From positions 11,095,890 to 11,159,889 of the forward strand of contig CM070504.1 of the NCBI GenBank assembly GCA_036346375.1: DNA of 64,000 nucleotides, given 5' to 3'. The stretch comes from Guadua angustifolia. Taxonomy: Eukaryota > Streptophyta > Magnoliopsida > Poales > Poaceae. The notes under the pieces are model-generated. The model searched no databases and was not told the DNA's origin. It saw only the letters and a program-made list of their open reading frames with translations. How positions within the stretch are numbered: the stretch's first letter is position 1; every line of letters starts with the position of its first letter. Below, in pieces: positions 42,202-54,558 of this stretch. Made by a program: the position numbers and the translations under genes.

Positions 42202-43845
42202 ACTAGCTAGAATAACGCACTACGCCGCGTCACGCATGACGATGTAACACGAAAAATTTGAGAAATTTGGTCGTATTTTTAGTTTTCGCATTTTTTTTTA
42301 AAAAAGGGTCGATAGGACCCGTCGGCGAATCCATGAGCTATTATAAACCTTCGATGAATCCGTATTTTTTTAGGAACCTACGGTTAGGACCCGCCGGCGA
42401 ATCTATGGGCTACTATAGATTTTTGATGAATCCGTGTTTTTTTTAGAAAACCGTGGCTGTTTTTTTTTTTTTTTGCAATTCGGGAAATTTGATCGTATTT
42501 TCGGTTTTTGTATTTGTTTTAAAAAAATGGGTGTCGTTAGGACCCGTTGGTGAATCTATGAGCTGCTATAAACTTTCGACGAATATGTATTTTTTTTTTA
42601 GAAAACCGCGGTTACGACCTGTTGGCGAATTCATGGGTTGCTATAAACCTTCGACCAATCTTTATTTTTTTAACTGTAGAGGGACATAAAGTATTTTTTC
42701 CGGGGTCCGTTATGCTATAAACCACCGGGAGGACCTAAATGTAAACCACGAAGGGACCTAAACGTAATTTTGATATTTTTCGGATCTATTTTATTAAAAA
42801 ACCGTCGAAAGGACCTAAACGCAATTTCTAATTTTCCGGAGGGCCTTTCCGCGAGGGGGTGAGGTGGCACCTCCCATTGCTCTCTAATCCCACCCACTTT
42901 AATATATAGTACTAGCCAGGGTAACGTGCGCTACGCTGCGTCGTGTACGACGATGCAACGTGTAAAATTCGAAAAATTTGGTCGTATTTTCGGTATTCAT
43001 TTTTTTTAAAAAAAATGGGTCGTTAGGACCCGTCGGCGAAACTATGGGCAGCTATAAACCTTCAACGAATCTGTATTTTTTTTAAAAAAAAACCGTAGTT
43101 AGTATTCGTCGGCGAATCTATGGGCAGCTATAAACCTTCAATGAATCTGTATTTTTTTTAGAAAACCGCGGTTAGGATCCGTCAACGAATCTATGGCCTG
43201 CTATAAACTTTCGATGAATATGCGTTTTTTTAGAAAATCGCGGTTGTTTTTTTTACGTATTTTAGGAAATTTGGTCGTATTTTTGGTTTTCGTATTTAAA
43301 AAAAATAGGTCGTTAGGACCCGTCAGCGAATCTATGGGCTACTATAAACCTTCGATAAACCCGTGTTTTTTTTAAAAAAACTACTGTTAGGATCCGTTGG
43401 CGAATCTATGGGCTGCTATAAATCTTCGACGAATCGGTATTTTTTTAAAAAAACCGCAGCTACCTTTCTTTTATGTATTCTCGGTTTTCATGTTTTTTTT
43501 AAAAGGCCGCTAGGTCCCGTCGGGGAATCCGTGGGCTGCTATAAACCTTCGACGAATCTGCATTTTTTTTTGTCGAGACGTATTTTTTGTTCTTGAGTTC
43601 GCTCCTCTAAAACTGTTAACAGGAGCCAAACATAAACTGTAGATGGATCTAAAGTAATCTATTTTTTTCTAGGGTCCGTCCTGCTAAAAATCACCAGAAG
43701 GACCCAAATGTAAACTGCAGAGGGACCTAAATGTAATTTTAACTTTTTTCGGGTCTATTTTATTAAAAAAAACCGCTGAAATGACCTGAACGCGATTTCC
43801 ATTCTTTTGGAGGGCCTCTTCGCAAGAGAGGCGATGTGGCCGTGG
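42202..43845. repeat. Two-level tandem repeat: two copies of a 0.7-0.9 kb unit, each built of about 75-bp repeats
   Basis: ACTAGCTAGAATAACGCACTACGCCGCGTC (42202) and its match at 42911 open two large copies. Each then holds several 75-110 bp subunits with the core TTAGGACCCGTCGGCGAATC, TATGGGCTGCTATAAACC and poly-T. Each copy closes with GGACCTAAA.GTAATTTT...TTTTATTAAAAAACCG and GGAGGGCCT. The second copy has more subunits than the first. Short open frames here translate the same repeat and are not genes. Confidence 0.8.
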
Positions 43846-44255
43846 AGAATAAATACTTTTCCTGTAGTGTGAGGTAAAATGTGCAAGGCTAAAACAGGCT
43901 TCTAGGCTAAATTCGTAATATGGAGTGGTTTCAGCTTTATCACTGCTAGAAAACACACAAACACACGAGGAGACAAGCAATTCCACATGTATATGGACAT
44001 CCATGTACTATCTTTGCCCTTCAAAATGCCTCAAGATTCGTGGCTTGATGCAAAGGACGAGAAGATGGGATGGTGGTTTGAATTTTGAATGTGTGCATCG
44101 ACCTGGTGGCACATATGATGGTGGTGTAGTGTGTACATCCATATACACGTGGAAAAGCCATATTCAACACATGAAACAAATTTAACTTGGAAACCCAACA
44201 ACAATAGTAACCAAGTCTGTTTGTTCTAAATGAGTTGGGGTAGACTAGAAAAAAA

Positions 44256-44541
44256 GGCAACATATCTAGTGAAAACCTCTTTTACAGTGAAAATTTTATG
44301 AAACCCACGTGTACAAATTTTGAAAAATTATCAAAAAATTACCATACGTAGGGGATGTGAGCTTCTACAATCTTACAAAATTTGAAGACCAAACTCAATT
44401 GTATTTGACTTCAAACTTTGCAGGTTTGCAGAAGCTCACCTCCTCTATATATGGTAATTTTTTGAGATTTTTTTCAAAACTTGTATACGTAGGTTTTACG
44501 GAGTTTTTTTGGTAAAAGGGGTTTTCACTGGATATGTTGCC
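44256..44541. mobile_element. Foldback Mutator-type MITE, short copy
   Basis: The termini GGCAACATATCTAGTGAAAACC and GGTTTTCACTGGATATGTTGCC match those of the element at 12470. The flanking 9-mers AGAAAAAAA and AGGAAAGAA match at 7 of 9. The centre, with the GTTCA.CACTATTC words, is deleted. Confidence 0.75.
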
Positions 44542-44619
44542 AGGAAAGAAACACAATCAAAGTCAATAAAACCTCTAAACCTTCGATCTTGAGTTATAGT
44601 TCTGGTATATGGATCGCTA

Positions 44620-45535
44620 ATTTTCATCTATTCCCATCCAACGCCAAAACTTTGGAAATGTTCCAATCCATGAAGTCTCTTTTAACTACTTCTTCACATG
44701 TTAGCCTTGGTCGACCTCCACCTCTTCTTATGTTTTCAAGATAACTTAAAATTCTACTACACACTAGTGCCTCAGGAGACCTCCATTGGAGATGTTCAAA
44801 CCATCTCAGATGATTTTGGACAAGCTTTTCTTTAATTGGTGCTACCCCAACCGTATCACATATATCATTATTGCGGATTCGATATTGTCTTGCATGACTA
44901 CAGATCCACCACAACATCTGCTACGCTCATCTTATGTACGTGTTGTCTTTTTGTCACCCAATATTCCACTTCATATAACATCGTAGGTCTAATCACCGTC
45001 TTATAGAACTTACCTTTAACTTTTAAGACACTTTTTTATCACAGGACACCCGATGCTTGGCGCCATTTCAATCATCCCGCTTGTATGGTTCACATCTTCA
45101 TCAATCTCGCTGTCACTATAGCATCGATCCTAAATATCGAAAAGTTTCCTTTTTGGCACTGCTTTTCCATCACATGTCATAGCACCAATTTAAACACATG
45201 TCGTATACTTAGTTTTAGTCCTACTAAATCTAAAACCCTTTGATTAAAGTCTTCCTTCACAACTCATATTTTCTATCAACACATATTCTACTCTCATCAA
45301 TTAGCACCATATCATCAGCAGAAAGCATATACCAAGGAATCTCTCTTTGTATGTCCCACGTGACTGTATTCATCACTAGGGCAAAAATATAGGGGCACAA
45401 TACTGACCCTTGATATAATCCTATCTTAACAGGAAAGTCACTGGTATAGTTATCACATGTTCTGATATTAGTTACAATATCGTCGTACATATCCTTGATT
45501 AAGGTATTTGTTGGGACTTCTTTTTCCTTTCAAGT
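44620..45535 (-). pseudogene. LINE-type non-LTR retrotransposon reverse transcriptase fragment
   Basis: On the - strand, 45490-45257 reads FPVKIGLYQGSVLCPYIF, then MLSADDMVLIDESR. This is the RT palm with an A-D-D catalytic site (usually preceded by Phe, here Ser). Further down, 44917-44624 reads HLRWFEHLQWRSPEA and GRPRLTCEEVVKRD, the typical C-terminal tail of plant LINE ORF2. The middle is out of frame. Endonuclease and 5' regions are missing, as with most 5'-truncated LINEs. Confidence 0.75.
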
Positions 45536-45779
45536 GCCCACCATATGATCTTTCTTAGCACTTTTGGATCTGGAGAGAGTGCATGCTTTGATTTTGATTT
45601 TGATTTGGTTCTTCTTCCTCTCTCATGGCGTTGGTTTGTGAGGTGGGCTGCTGCTGCCCCAAGGTGTAGAAGACGGAGGTGTTGTGCCAGTGATGCGGGT
45701 GGGGTGTGGGCCTGTGGGGGACACGACGTTTTTTTCCTGATTGGGGGGAGGGGGAGGACGGACCGCTGCCATCAACTCA

Positions 45780-48402
45780 TAATTAGAAGTGGTAGAGATT
45801 AATTATTCCAATTTACAAAATGAGTGGCACGCAGGCCAATTAATAAAGCAACGGAAATAAAGTAGTAGTAAAGCCCAATAGATTTACTATAGGCAATCGA
45901 TTGGAAAGCGGCCTAGTCCATCTGGTCCTCGTCGTCATAGAACTCCTCTGAATCAGCAGATTAAGCAATAGTGAATACGAAAATACCCAGCAAGTCACAC
46001 GGTAAATGCAGTATTAATGTAAAGGATGCGAAGGAAGGTTATATGATTGAGTTTAGCGTAAAATAGCAAGTTTTTCAATATTGCAAGTATATATTTGAGT
46101 TTAGCGTAAAGTAGCAAGTTTTTCAATATTGCAAGTATTTTTTAAAGGCATAATTTTTTAAGAAAGATGTCCTTTTTAACAAATTTTAGCACAGGAATCC
46201 CTCCTGGAGTTAGTCCAACTTTTTCCAATCAATGGAATCACTCCATCCGAAACCATCTTTTTAAAGTATTTTTGAAAACATTAAAATCTAGTTCGTGAAA
46301 GACTTGCTCAGCATGCCCATGACCGCGGACACGACTAATTGCTTAGTTTTACACTCTGTAGAGGTTGTACAACTTTACCCACAAGATATGATTACCTTCT
46401 TTTGTCCAAATACACACTTCCTTTAGTGTGTTGGTAGAGAAAATCATGAGAAGACCCTAATAAAACTTCATCCATGTAGTCATGTTTGCTAAAGTTTCAT
46501 CGCTGGTAGGGTTGAACTGGCCAGTCCAAAAGGCCCCTTTTGCGCCGAGTGGCAGGCTTACACACACACCACTTTCAAATCTACTGGCATGACTGTCCAT
46601 GGCATCTTGCAATACAGATAGCCAAGTCTGTTCTATTCCAGACTTGTAGTGGTACAATATGGCTTTACATTCAGCGTAACATAGATCATCTTTACTTGAC
46701 CAGGCGAGCTTTCCACAACCCTCGTGCCTCATGCACCCACCTATCAACCATTCTCGTCTGGTCTAAATCATATTTTTATTTTTTAACTTGATGCCACAAA
46801 TAATATAGAATTTCACATAAAATGATAAAACCTTTAAATAGAACTTTATTTAGCTTAAATTTCTAAAAGGTCCTGATCTCGGTTCTAAGCGTGTCTAAGC
46901 ATATTTCTAATCATTTTAATATTTGTATATATGTCTTAGGGTTAAAACGGAATAAGATATTCAAATTTCCAATGTGGTCTTAATCAATTTGGAGATTAGC
47001 TATTTTAATTAAAACTGAGGCTGAAATTATGTTGCTAAAATTATGCATGTAACAATTTAAATTCAAAATATAATCTAAAAACTAGGATCAACATGTTCAA
47101 GGGTTTATAACTTACCATGGTCATAGAGTAGCTACTCGGAATCGTCGGCTGTGAACTCCTGCTCTCTGAAATCTATACGTGAAAAACACCCAAATTTAAA
47201 TAAAATTCATATAAAATGCCAAACCTGCATAAAAGGAAAACTTAGAATTTTAGATAAATTTAGAAAGAAAAGCGGAGCCAAACGAAGTTCGAACGAGCAA
47301 AAACGAGCTCTCGGAAGTTTGAAAACAAGAAAAAGAAAAGAAAGAGGGATTTCCTAATTTTTGAATTTATTTTTCTAAAGAAAAATCTGAATTATTGCAC
47401 TTGTTGACATCAGTGGCAGAAATTTGGATTTTTGATTGATTTTTGAAAATTAAACCGATTTATGACGCAATGATGATGCCATAAATACATTTTTTTGAAA
47501 AATAATTTCTTTTTTTTTCATTTTCTCTGCTGACGAGTGTGCCTGAGGAGTGGACCGAGTCCACCGGCTGGCCCGGGTGCACATGCACCCTGTGCACCTG
47601 CACTACTGACGCATAGGTTGCCAAGGCCGGCTGGCGTCAGATGGGCCTAGCCTAGGGTGGGCAGACGAGGCACGGCAAAGCCGGATGCGGTGGTGGTGGC
47701 GCCAGAGGAGGCTAGTCGGTGGCACACGGCTGGAAAAAACAGGACAGTGGCCGAGGCACAATTACCTAGCAAAATCCGGCGAAACGAAGACAAAATAGCT
47801 CGGGAAAAATGCCAAATGGATTGCTCAAGGTGAGAGGCACCCGGTGCTCCCTTTTATAGGGCGAGGGAAGGACTGTAGAGGCGGTAATCGTAGTGAGAAT
47901 GGCGCTGGCCGGAAGGAAAGACAATGAAAATTTTCGCAAAATTTAGGGCAAAACGTGGGGGATTTGACCGGGAAATTGCTTTGAAAAGTTGATGATGCGA
48001 ACGGGGATTTGATTGCCCAAATTTTTTGGAAAGTTTGGGCACGAAAATGGTGGGGATTTGAAGCTCAAATCTCGGCATCAATGGAGGACAGAGAGGGAGT
48101 TCTTTCTCTGGACTAGAACTGAGCTTGAAGAAACAAATGAGCCCCACCTGTCATTTTCAAAATAATTTTAGCTGAGAGCAAAATAGGGTTGGTAAGAATA
48201 GTAGAAAAGCTCTAAAAATCCTGAAAAAATTCTTTAGGATATTTGGAACCCAATAAAATTATTTTTAGAATTTTTCGGTTTTTAAATTTTCTGTAGAAAT
48301 TCTTTTTATGTAAAACTGAAAATTGCGACAAGGCTTTTTATAAAATCAGTAAAATTCTAAATTAAATAAAATAAATTGATTTACAATTTTTAAGATGTTA
48401 CA
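45780..48402 (-). repeat. Probable LTR-retrotransposon remnant on the minus strand
   Basis: Read on the - strand it starts TGTAACATCTTAAAAATTG at 48402. It has CCTATAAAAGGG near 47858 as a TATA box. It contains acidic-looking phrases (GATTCAGAGGAGTTCTATGACG near 45950 and a related one near 47140) common near the ends of grass Gypsy LTRs. No second LTR, PBS or TSD was found. An open frame at 46747-46457 (- strand) is unrecognised. Confidence 0.35.
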
Positions 48403-48403
48403 G

Positions 48404-49307
48404 TGAGGGAGAACATGAACCACATGGAAAGTCCAAAAGATGAAGTGGACCACATAGGAGATTACCTTATATGGCCCATGTAGGCATGTAGCCAAGGCAC
48501 AAAAACCTTTGCGACCAAGGAGGCCCAAATAGGAGCAAGCCAATATAGCCAATGTGGAAGAAGGCAAGGCCCAAGCTCAATTTGGGTAAAACAAGGAATC
48601 AAGGGAAGATATAAGGCCGAATTGGATTTAGAGAGTAAAAGAGTTTAATTCGAAATGCTAGACCAAATACTGACTCAGATTGCGGCGTTCTTGGACTTAT
48701 TGGAAATGTTGGATCACAACAAGGCTAGAATTGGCTTCCTTCTATCTTTAATTATGCTAACAAGTATCAGCTTTTAGATTGGCCGAATTAGTTAGAAATT
48801 TAAGTTAGAGATAGAATCCAGGAGGATGAAACCCACCTTGGCCCGTTTACATGCCTACCATAGTCTCTTTTATATATTTGTGTCATTCTCTATTGTAATT
48901 TTAGACCATAGTTGATAGTATACATTATATGTGCTTGTTCTTCCTTATTGATGTTACATACACAATAGAAGGGGAATTGAGCGTTGCTTCTTTCAAAGAT
49001 CGTTCTGTCTTTACACCGGGAATTGAGAGATAGATACTACTTCACTTAGTAGTCATGTGAAGACCAGCACGTGTGTGATCTTGGCGCACTAAAGAGTTGC
49101 AAGAGGTTCAGTTAGTATTCATAATCCTATGTCATGAAGATCAGGGCACCCGTATCAAGTATCCCTGTAAAGTCTGCATTGACCGATGGACGCAATGCAG
49201 TGGAAGGGCAACTTCCTACGTTTAGAACTGTTCCAAGCAAAGTTGCCAGGCGAAAACTAGAATGGAGAGTTGTATACTAGTAGGTAATCATAGATGGGGA
49301 TGTCACA
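48404..49307 (+). repeat. Possible solo LTR or LTR remnant
   Basis: The block begins TGAGGGAGAAC and ends GTCACA. ATTGGTCTCA follows, a degraded likeness of the usual ATTGGTATCAGAGC primer site. No coding region follows. This is an inference from layout only. Confidence 0.3.
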
Positions 49308-49825
49308 ATTGGTCTCAAAAAAATATATAGGCATGTCGCAATGGAATTAGACTTGTCTACACGCATGCTTAATAAGTAAGGTCTTCTGAACGCATGTAAC
49401 AAATTGTTTCTTTCTTTGTCAATGCTTCGTGCTACTTTGGTTTCAAAAGGAAGAAAATGCTTATTCTACTGATGAGAAGTCTCCCCAGCCAGAGGGATCG
49501 ACCTCTTGCTCATGGCTTTCGCGTGTGAGAAGATCTCAGATCTATGCTCACTGCTACCTTGTCGAGCAAAATTTGTGGCGAAAAGTTAGATGTAAGTTGG
49601 AATGGATTTCAGAACTCGACTCTTGCGTATGTTTGGAGATTAGGGTACGGGCCGCACTGGCGCAGCAGCATCATCTTTCATCTAGTTGCTTGTGCCTGTC
49701 AAATTTATCGAGCAATCCGTGTGGTTCACAAATGAAATTAGTGTCGATCACGATATTTGAAGGATCAAGTAGTAGCTTTAGGTTATGGAGAGTTCGATAA
49801 ATATTTTCTTGCAAAAAATACGCCT

Positions 49826-49829
<4 letters not shown>

Positions 49830-49912
<83 letters not shown>
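49830..49912. repeat. (AT)n microsatellite
   Basis: About 83 bp of uninterrupted AT dinucleotides. Confidence 0.97.
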
Positions 49913-49914
<2 letters not shown>

Positions 49915-51890
49915 ACGATTTCACCTCCAATATACCACTTAAACGATATTATTATACCTCTTTGTCCTTTTGAATATACTTTAATACTGATTATAAAATA
50001 CTCTAAAGTGAGTTCTACAAAAAAATTATCAAAGTCCACTCTTTATAGCATAATTTATTTATATATTCCTTTTACATATGTAAAAGGATATATAGCAAAA
50101 AAATAAAGGGCTCCGATGAATTTTTTTCAACCATGCCGCATTGAAGTATCTTAGAATTATTATTAGAGTATACCGAAAGTATTAAAAAAAATATAACACT
50201 TTCATTTAAATAATATATTAGAGATGTGAGTATATACTCTCAGGAGTACGGAAAAAGCTCGGAACAAACCGGCAGCTCAGCCATCGGCAAGCTGTCCTGC
50301 ACAATGAGAAGTATGTATGATGCTGAGACAAATGCCTGCACTGCACTAGAGAAAGTACGTCGACTGTGTTGGCACTTGACAGGTCGCAAAAATGCCTGAA
50401 TTCTGGCCTTCTGGACGAGGTGAGAGGAGAAATGTTATACATATGCTACACTACTAGGCTAGTACGTAGTAGCAGACTACGTAATTGTTCACCACTATTC
50501 CCGTTTCAAAACCTGTACTGTCGGTCTATTGTACAGAGTGAATACTTGACAACGTCGCTTGTTTACTGCTGTTCACTGAAATATCCATATCAACTACCAT
50601 CGTCCCCAACTTCATGACACACACTGATACACACGTAATACAGATGACTAAATTCTGTGGAGTAGATATCTAGCACAATTGGTGCTTCTCAGAAGTCCTG
50701 ACGCATGATCTCCAATCCAAGACGGAGAGATGTAGGAGGGAGAGAGTACTGCCGCGTGGGAGGAAGAGGGCTTGGGTTGGAGGAGGGCAATGCAATTCAC
50801 TGCAACGAAACCGTTTCGGTGTCCCGGTTCCGGACCAAGCCTGCCGAGCTCAGCCCGGCCTGAAGTGCGAACTACTGCTAAGGGCAGTTCTAAACCTCTA
50901 TCTCAGCTGGTGTTTATAGAATTAATTACGCTGCCAACTAAGCAAAAATCTGATGTGGTATAGGAATTAAGGAAGGGAGAGAAGGAAAAACAAAGAAACC
51001 GTATCTCATGCAAGAAACTGAGTCGACGCGGACACCAAGACGCAAGAAACAAGCAAAATCAGGGTTGGATGTTTCTGCGCGCTGATCAAGCTGTGTTTGT
51101 GGTGCATGTATTGGTTTATTGCTCTCTCTCTCCTCTAGACACTGCTCATGAAAACTATGTATTAGTTCATTGCTCTCTCTCCTCTAGACACTGCTCATAG
51201 AAACCATAAGTTGAGATTACTCTAACGGATGGAGTAGTAAACTCCACCCGCTGCCCTGGCTCGCCGGCGGACCAATCAAGCGGCGCCACGCCGAACCACG
51301 GTCGGAAAGGGCCTCGCCCTGTTTCCGCTTCCGAGGCGTTCCCCCGGCAGCAGCGACGTGAGAGGATGGCCTCGTAATAACTCCCGTCCCTTTTCACGGC
51401 AGGCAAAAGGCGAAGGCGCATGCAGAACCGGCCGGCCGCTCATTTGCTCGCCCCAACCAACACCAGCCCGGCGCCAGCCAGCGCATTGAACGCCTCCCAA
51501 CCGCGACAGCCGCGCGCGGGCAAGCTGCCTCCCACGCGACGCCCACCCAAACCCAAAATTTCCCCGTCTCCTTTTGTTGAACCTCAGCCGCGCTGCGCAC
51601 GGCACGGAGAAAGCGGTAGACGCAGCAGGCCAGCGGCACCAGCCACGCAATCCCCGGCCCCAACCAAAAAACACCTTGTCACCTACCTTCCTTCCCCTCG
51701 CTTCCTCCTCCGCGATGGCCATTAATTGCGGGTCCAACCACACCGGTGTCGTCACCCACCCATCCCCTCCTTTAATTCCTCGTTCGCTCGCATTTCAGTC
51801 TATGGCCCGCCGCGCGACACTGGTGCGTTCGATCACGCAATTCAGGTAGTGGGTCTAACTCACGGGTGCAGCCTCGTCGCCACTGCTGTT
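49913..51890. other. Intergenic DNA with a GC-rich island
   Basis: The first part is AT-rich and featureless. A phrase GCTCTCTCTC.CCTCTAGACACTGCTCATGA is repeated at about 51120 and 51170. From about 51240 to 51850 the sequence is GC- and CpG-rich. Several overlapping frames are open there only because of the base composition. It could be a promoter or 5' UTR relic, but no gene was found. Confidence 0.45.
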
Positions 51891-51894
51891 CTAA

Positions 51895-52124
51895 GCTCCG
51901 TTTGTTTTAGCTTTTGATTTTAAATTTTGCTCCTAAAAGTAGAATAAAAAAATAAACAGCTAATTCTACAATCCGATTCTCACAATCCAGCCCACCTATA
52001 TACACTAGAATCTATAATCCAATTCATATGTGCTTTTGGATTCCAGCTTTTGGAGAATCAACTTCTTTATAACCATAATCCAGAATCAGCTTTTAAAGAA
52101 TCTAAAGTTGAAACAAACAGGGCC
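51895..52124. mobile_element. MITE with GTTTGTTT termini
   Basis: CTCCGTTTGTTTTAGCTTTT at the left pairs imperfectly with AAAGTTGAAACAAACAGGG at the right. The interior has inverted AATCCAGAATC and GATTCTCACAATCC words. The target duplication is not clear. A related AT-rich stretch follows to 52370. Confidence 0.5.
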
Positions 52125-52796
52125 TAAAACCCAACGAACTTTAGATTCTGAAAAACTAACAAAGCTTCTAAATAACTTAACTTTTAAGTGGTTTTTAGTA
52201 TAATTTAGAAGTTATATATAAAATTTAAAAACTAGGTTATACCTGTTTCTATAGTTTGTTACTGTGAAAAATTAGCTATTTGTTAAATAGTCTCTTATAA
52301 AAAATTATAACTACTATTTTTAGTTTAAAATACTAAAAAAACACTTTTTCAGAAGAGTTAAAGCTGCTCTGAACAGGACTTGGTATCATGAGCTGCTTCT
52401 TGCAGGTTGCCATAAATATGAAGTGATTTTTGTTTCGCGTCCTCCAGGATGTTGTGAGGCAGAACAGAAACAAAGGTGCGCGCCGATTCGCAAAGCCGGA
52501 TCCTCTTATTGGAGGAAGAGTCTGTTTCGGAAAAGCTGTCGGTGTGGCAAGTGCATGATGCGTTGCATTTATTTACGTGCCAGTATGGCACAGCCCCACA
52601 GAGGAACTGGCCTTTTCCTGAAGAAGAACAGAGCAACGGAAAGAAAATTGAAGGAAGGAATTGGGATACCTGTGCTCACAGCACAGTATAGACCCATATG
52701 ACCCATTTCCAAGTCAGCGTCGGCTTTTGTTCGAGTGATGATTTTCGTTTAGGCTGAGCAAGTTCTGACAGTTTGCATGGACCGCGAATAGATTTA

Positions 52797-53219
52797 GGGC
52801 CTGTTTGGGGGAGCTGTGCTTCAGCTTTGCTTCAGTTCAAAGCTCCCCCAAACAGTATGGCTTCAAAGCAGCTGGGAACCTAAGCCACAGCAGAAGCATC
52901 CCCAAAAGCTGAAGCTGCTGAGGAGGAGCTTTTCAGCTGTGGCTTCGCTTAACCACCTCCTACCTTGGTCGCTCTACCTTTTCAACCTCCGCCACCTCGC
53001 CTCACCGCCTCCACATCACCTCTCCACTCAAACACCATTGTACTTTGCTATGTTGTTACCTCCCCGCTCGGTTGGCCCCCTAAAGCTACTAAATTGCATG
53101 ACACCAATTTGCCAAACAAAGATAACAAGAAAAGTCACAATTGTCACCATAATTTGCTTTCACCAAAGAAACCAAAAGCGACTTTTCAAATTTCAAATTG
53201 CAGCTCCCCAAACAAGGCC
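52797..53219. mobile_element. Tourist-like MITE
   Basis: GGGCCTGTTTGGGGGAGCTG at the left pairs with CAGCTCCCCAAACAAGGCC at the right. TTA lies on both sides (52794-52796, 53220-53222). It is 423 bp with no transposase. The middle contains AGCTTTGCTTCAG-type inverted words. Confidence 0.78.
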
Positions 53220-53222
53220 TTA

Positions 53223-54558
53223 ATCCGCGCGCATGTGGCTCTGGTGAGCTCATTGTTTATAGTACGAATTTCAGTTAGTACTAATTAGACGGATAATGAG
53301 TTCGCTTCAATAAAAAAAAAACGGAAGGATGTATCATGAGTAGCTCGAGTTTGCGCTTAGAAAAATCGGAGAGCATAATATTAATCAACGTTATCTCCTA
53401 ATACCTACTACATCAATTTTTAATTAGAACTGAAATCTCTAAGGGTCACGAAGAAGACCGGAAGATTTTTACATTTCTGTTTGCACTAAGATTTGGCAAT
53501 GTGTGGTCAAGTTGTCAGACTAAGAATCAAGAGATATTTTAGCTAATATCGGATATGAAAAAAAAAGTTTTGGATTTGGATTGTGGCCGATATTCATCTA
53601 AAAACATGAGAAACTATCTGAGTTGAGGCCGATATGGATCATGTTTTGCAGCGTGTTGGAAAAGAATATGATCGGCTGATACTTATAAAAAGCGGCTAAG
53701 AGCAAGCGAGAAGGAAAAAAAAAACATAATCCATTCAGCCAACTTGCATTACTTTTGTTTACTTTTTTCTGTCGAGTAGGAGTAGCTTCTGTAATTTAGA
53801 TTCTCTCTTGTCATCTGATTTGATCAATAAAGTTTCTCATCACCGATTATTGATTATCTTCAATTTCGTCAATCGGGTTTGATTTTTTTGATCTTGTGCA
53901 TCGCTTTTTTGGAAAAGATCTATCTTTACCATCTGGTTAGCTCTAATCGGCTAATTAGACTTATTATTGCCCTTGATTTGATCGGCTTCTTAGTTATTTA
54001 GATTTAAACCGATTGTTCTGCTAGATCGGCTTTGAGCGAATTTTTAGTTTATCTTACCGATTGCAGAATCAAATCGGTTGGCATGTTTTGAACCTCATAA
54101 CCCGGTTTTCATCCATATGTTGTGGCCGATTAGCCCTTCTTCAAATTTTTGACGCAAACAATTTCAAAGAAAATTAATTGACAAGCAGTTGAGATTCACC
54201 CCAATGCTCATAAGGAGCATGCGTGTATCACTTTCACCAGTTACAACATGGATTACAAATTGTATGAGAATACCACCCGTGAAAATACCTGACACGGACA
54301 GTTTAACAACCACGTTAACTTCGAATATAATTACTGATTAATCTCCTGTGAATGATCCTTCCTTCTGTGACATATCCAACAAGTATATATTTGGTCCCTT
54401 TTTTATAGCGAAGAAAAAGACAAAAGCAAATAGGAAAAATAGAGAGAAAGAGGGAACAAAACACCACAATTCCACAAAGCTGCAAGAGTTTAAGGTACGA
54501 CGCTAGTTTTGCGGCACGTACAGGTAGTGTACGGCGGTGCAGTGTGGCGGCGAGTTCG
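53223..54558. other. Repeat-like DNA and the 3' flank of KCS6
   Basis: Between about 53570 and 54140 the words GATCGGCT, CCGATT and GGCCGAT recur many times, as in grass LTR families, but termini were not found. The part near 54200-54558 is the likely 3' UTR of the minus-strand KCS6 gene. Confidence 0.4.

Noticed and set aside
42258..43596. Small frames with a recurring GPVGESMGCYKPSTN peptide
   Set aside because: They translate the 75-bp DNA repeat, and poly-T runs cause the Phe stretches.
46457..46747. 96-codon minus-strand frame
   Set aside because: No recognisable family and no supporting splice or promoter signal. It lies in a probable LTR remnant.
51276..51849. GC-rich island with frames of up to 159 codons on both strands
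   Set aside because: Frames overlap on opposite strands, have no recognisable motif and are dominated by Arg, Ala and Gly. Listed as intergenic.
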